This document shows positions 62,810-64,000 of a DNA stretch of 64,000 bases, one piece after another (position 1 is the first letter of the stretch; every line of letters begins with the position of its first letter). The DNA comes from Geminicoccaceae bacterium (GTDB lineage Bacteria > Pseudomonadota > Alphaproteobacteria > Geminicoccales > Geminicoccaceae). The stretch is taken from positions 35,772 to 99,771 of the forward strand of contig JANXAZ010000010.1 of the NCBI GenBank assembly GCA_025062095.1, read 5' to 3'. The translations under genes and the position numbers were made by a program. The notes below the pieces were generated by a model, which was not told the DNA's origin, made no database searches, and saw only the letters and a list, made by a program, of their open reading frames with translations.

Positions 62810-63921
62810 CAGAGCGCGCCCGCGTGCGGTGGACCCTCGAGGAAGGCGCGCAGCACCTCGACGAGCTTGTGGTTGTCGTGCTCGAGCCCGACCGAGATGC
62901 GCAGGGCGTGCGGCAGGCCGTAGGCCCCCATGGCCCGCGGGATGAGCCCGTGGCGCTCGAGGAAGGCCTCGGCAGCGGCCGCGTCGCGGCCCGGCTCGCG
63001 CGGGAACTCGACCAAGAGGAAATTCCCCACCGAGGGGTACACGCGCAGGCCGAGCGCGAGCAGCCGCTCGCGCAGCCAGGGCAGCCAGCGGTCGTTGTGC
63101 GCTTTCGCGCGCGCTTGGTGCTCGGTGTCCTCGAGCGCGGCGATCGCCGCCTCTTGCGCCGGCTGGCTCACGTTGAAGGGGCCGCGGATGCGGTTGATCA
63201 CGTCGACCACCCGGGGGGAGCCGTACATCCACCCGACCCGCAGCGCCGCGAGGCCGAAGAGCTTGGAGAAGGTGCGGGTCGTGACGACGTTCTCGTGCTC
63301 GCGGGCGAGCTCGAGGCCGCTCGCGTAATCGGGCGCGGAGACGAACTCGGCGTAGGCGGCGTCGATCACGAGGAGCACGTCTTCGGGCAGTCCGGCGCGC
63401 AGCCGCGCGAGCTCCTCGGCGGAGAGATAGCTGCCCGTGGGGTTGTTGGGATTGGCGAGGAAGAGGATGCGCGTGCGCGAGCTCACGCGCGCAAGAAGCG
63501 CGTCGACGTCGGCCTTGAGCTCGCGCTCGGGCGCGGCCACGGGATGCGCCCCGGCGGCGAGCGCCGCCAGCCGGTACATGAGAAAGCCGTGCGCCGAGTG
63601 CAGGACCTCGTCCCCGGGCCCGGCGTAGGCGCGCACAAGGAGCGCGATGAGCTCGTCCGAGCCGGCGCCGCACACGATCCGCTCGGGATCGAGATTGAAG
63701 CGGCGGCCGATGGCGGCGCGCAGTTTCGTGCACGCCCCGTCGGGATAGCGGTGCAGGGATCCGGCGACCGCCCGATAAGCCTCGATCGCCTTCGGGCTCG
63801 GGCCGATCGCGCTCTCGTTGGCGGAGAGCTTGACCGCCGGGCCGCCGGCTTCGGTCTCGGCCTTGCCGCCGACGTAAGGGGTGATCTCGAGAATGCCGGG
63901 GCGAGGACGCGGCGCGACCAT
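62809..63921 (-). CDS. hisC: Histidinol-phosphate aminotransferase (also possible aromatic aminotransferase)
   Basis: A 370-residue class I/II PLP aminotransferase. Substrate contacts are visible in LSANESAIGPSP and RYPDG; the Lys Schiff base lies in TRTFSKLFGLAALRVGW near residue 229; and NPNNPTGS near 158 binds the cofactor. The length and motifs fit HisC. Placement with tyrA suggests dual use in histidine and tyrosine/phenylalanine synthesis. GGAG is 6 bases upstream of the ATG. The remaining 79 bases of the window hold no gene I can identify. Confidence 0.93.
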   Translation of the reverse strand: MVAPRPRPGILEITPYVGGKAETEAGGPAVKLSANESAIGPSPKAIEAYRAVAGSLHRYPDGACTKLRAAIGRRFNLDPERIVCGAGSDELIALLVRAYAGPGDEVLHSAHGFLMYRLAALAAGAHPVAAPERELKADVDALLARVSSRTRILFLANPNNPTGSYLSAEELARLRAGLPEDVLLVIDAAYAEFVSAPDYASGLELAREHENVVTTRTFSKLFGLAALRVGWMYGSPRVVDVINRIRGPFNVSQPAQEAAIAALEDTEHQARAKAHNDRWLPWLRERLLALGLRVYPSVGNFLLVEFPREPGRDAAAAEAFLERHGLIPRAMGAYGLPHALRISVGLEHDNHKLVEVLRAFLEGPPHAGAL

Positions 63922-64000
63922 GGCTCACTCCGAGGCGAGGGCGAAAGGCGGCATCTGTGCGCCCGCGCCCGCCCCTTCGCCGGACAAGGGGCTCGGGAAG

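Overview
The window is very GC-rich, densely packed bacterial chromosome that fits a free-living alphaproteobacterium. Three things point there: a complete ethylmalonyl-CoA-pathway core (mcd, ccr, ecm), polyhydroxybutyrate genes (phaC, phasin, 3-hydroxyacyl-CoA dehydrogenase, bdhA), and the hisC-tyrA pair typical of that class. Starts are often GTG or TTG behind strong GGAGG-type ribosome sites, and ATGA/GTGA four-base overlaps are frequent. I see no rRNA, tRNA, CRISPR array, phage, transposase or integrase; this is chromosomal backbone plus catabolic modules.

Layout. 1-3318: the 3' part of a PHA synthase, then an ECF sigma factor and its membrane anti-sigma. 3328-9268 (minus): an HpcH/HpaI aldolase and a four-gene GldA/GldF/GldG-like ABC module ending in a DUF4340 protein. 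9392-17128: hemN behind an exact FNR box, an asparagine synthetase, a PAS-GGDEF protein, a hotdog thioesterase and an orphan CoxL-type molybdopterin subunit. 17144-22761 (minus): a metallo-beta-lactamase/beta-CASP-like protein, a LOG-family protein, a phasin with its own promoter and terminator, a TetR-like protein and a 3-hydroxyacyl-CoA dehydrogenase. 22813-26739 (minus): a Lon-like protease operon with a universal-stress-like protein, a small protein and a host-attachment-family protein. 26786-30886 (minus): a D-amino-acid module (Asp/Glu racemase superfamily protein, DadA, RidA, SDR, hydrolase). 30938-34088: a gluconate-5-dehydrogenase-like SDR, a Uma2 protein and an FGGY kinase. 34113-39247 (minus): a complete, fully overlapping oligopeptide-type ABC importer. 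39365-41918: an exported superoxide dismutase, leuB and leuD. 42012-47523: the ethylmalonyl-CoA cluster. 47627-56341: three zinc-type alcohol dehydrogenases, a Crp/Fnr regulator, YjbQ, a cyclophilin-like protein, a Cys/Met PLP enzyme, an orphan ABC ATPase and an FkbM methyltransferase. 56431-63921: a small helical protein, matB, bdhA, an SDR, ChaC, DUF3422, tyrA and hisC.

How the parts work together. Acetyl-CoA carbon can be stored as PHB (phaC, phasin), released again (bdhA), or assimilated through crotonyl-CoA by Ccr, Ecm and Mcd; MatB adds malonyl-CoA.

The most unusual object is the Ccr gene. It encodes an extra DNA-binding-type helix-turn-helix domain of about 65 residues, joined by an Ala/Pro-rich linker to the N-terminus of an otherwise normal crotonyl-CoA carboxylase/reductase. 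The 153-bp gap between ccr and the divergent ecm carries a duplicated composite motif (CGTCAA, 5-6 nt, TTCGTGT) with copies 53 bp apart and a further inverted TTCGTGT. This suggests an enzyme that senses its own pathway and regulates the divergent promoters, but binding is inferred, not shown.
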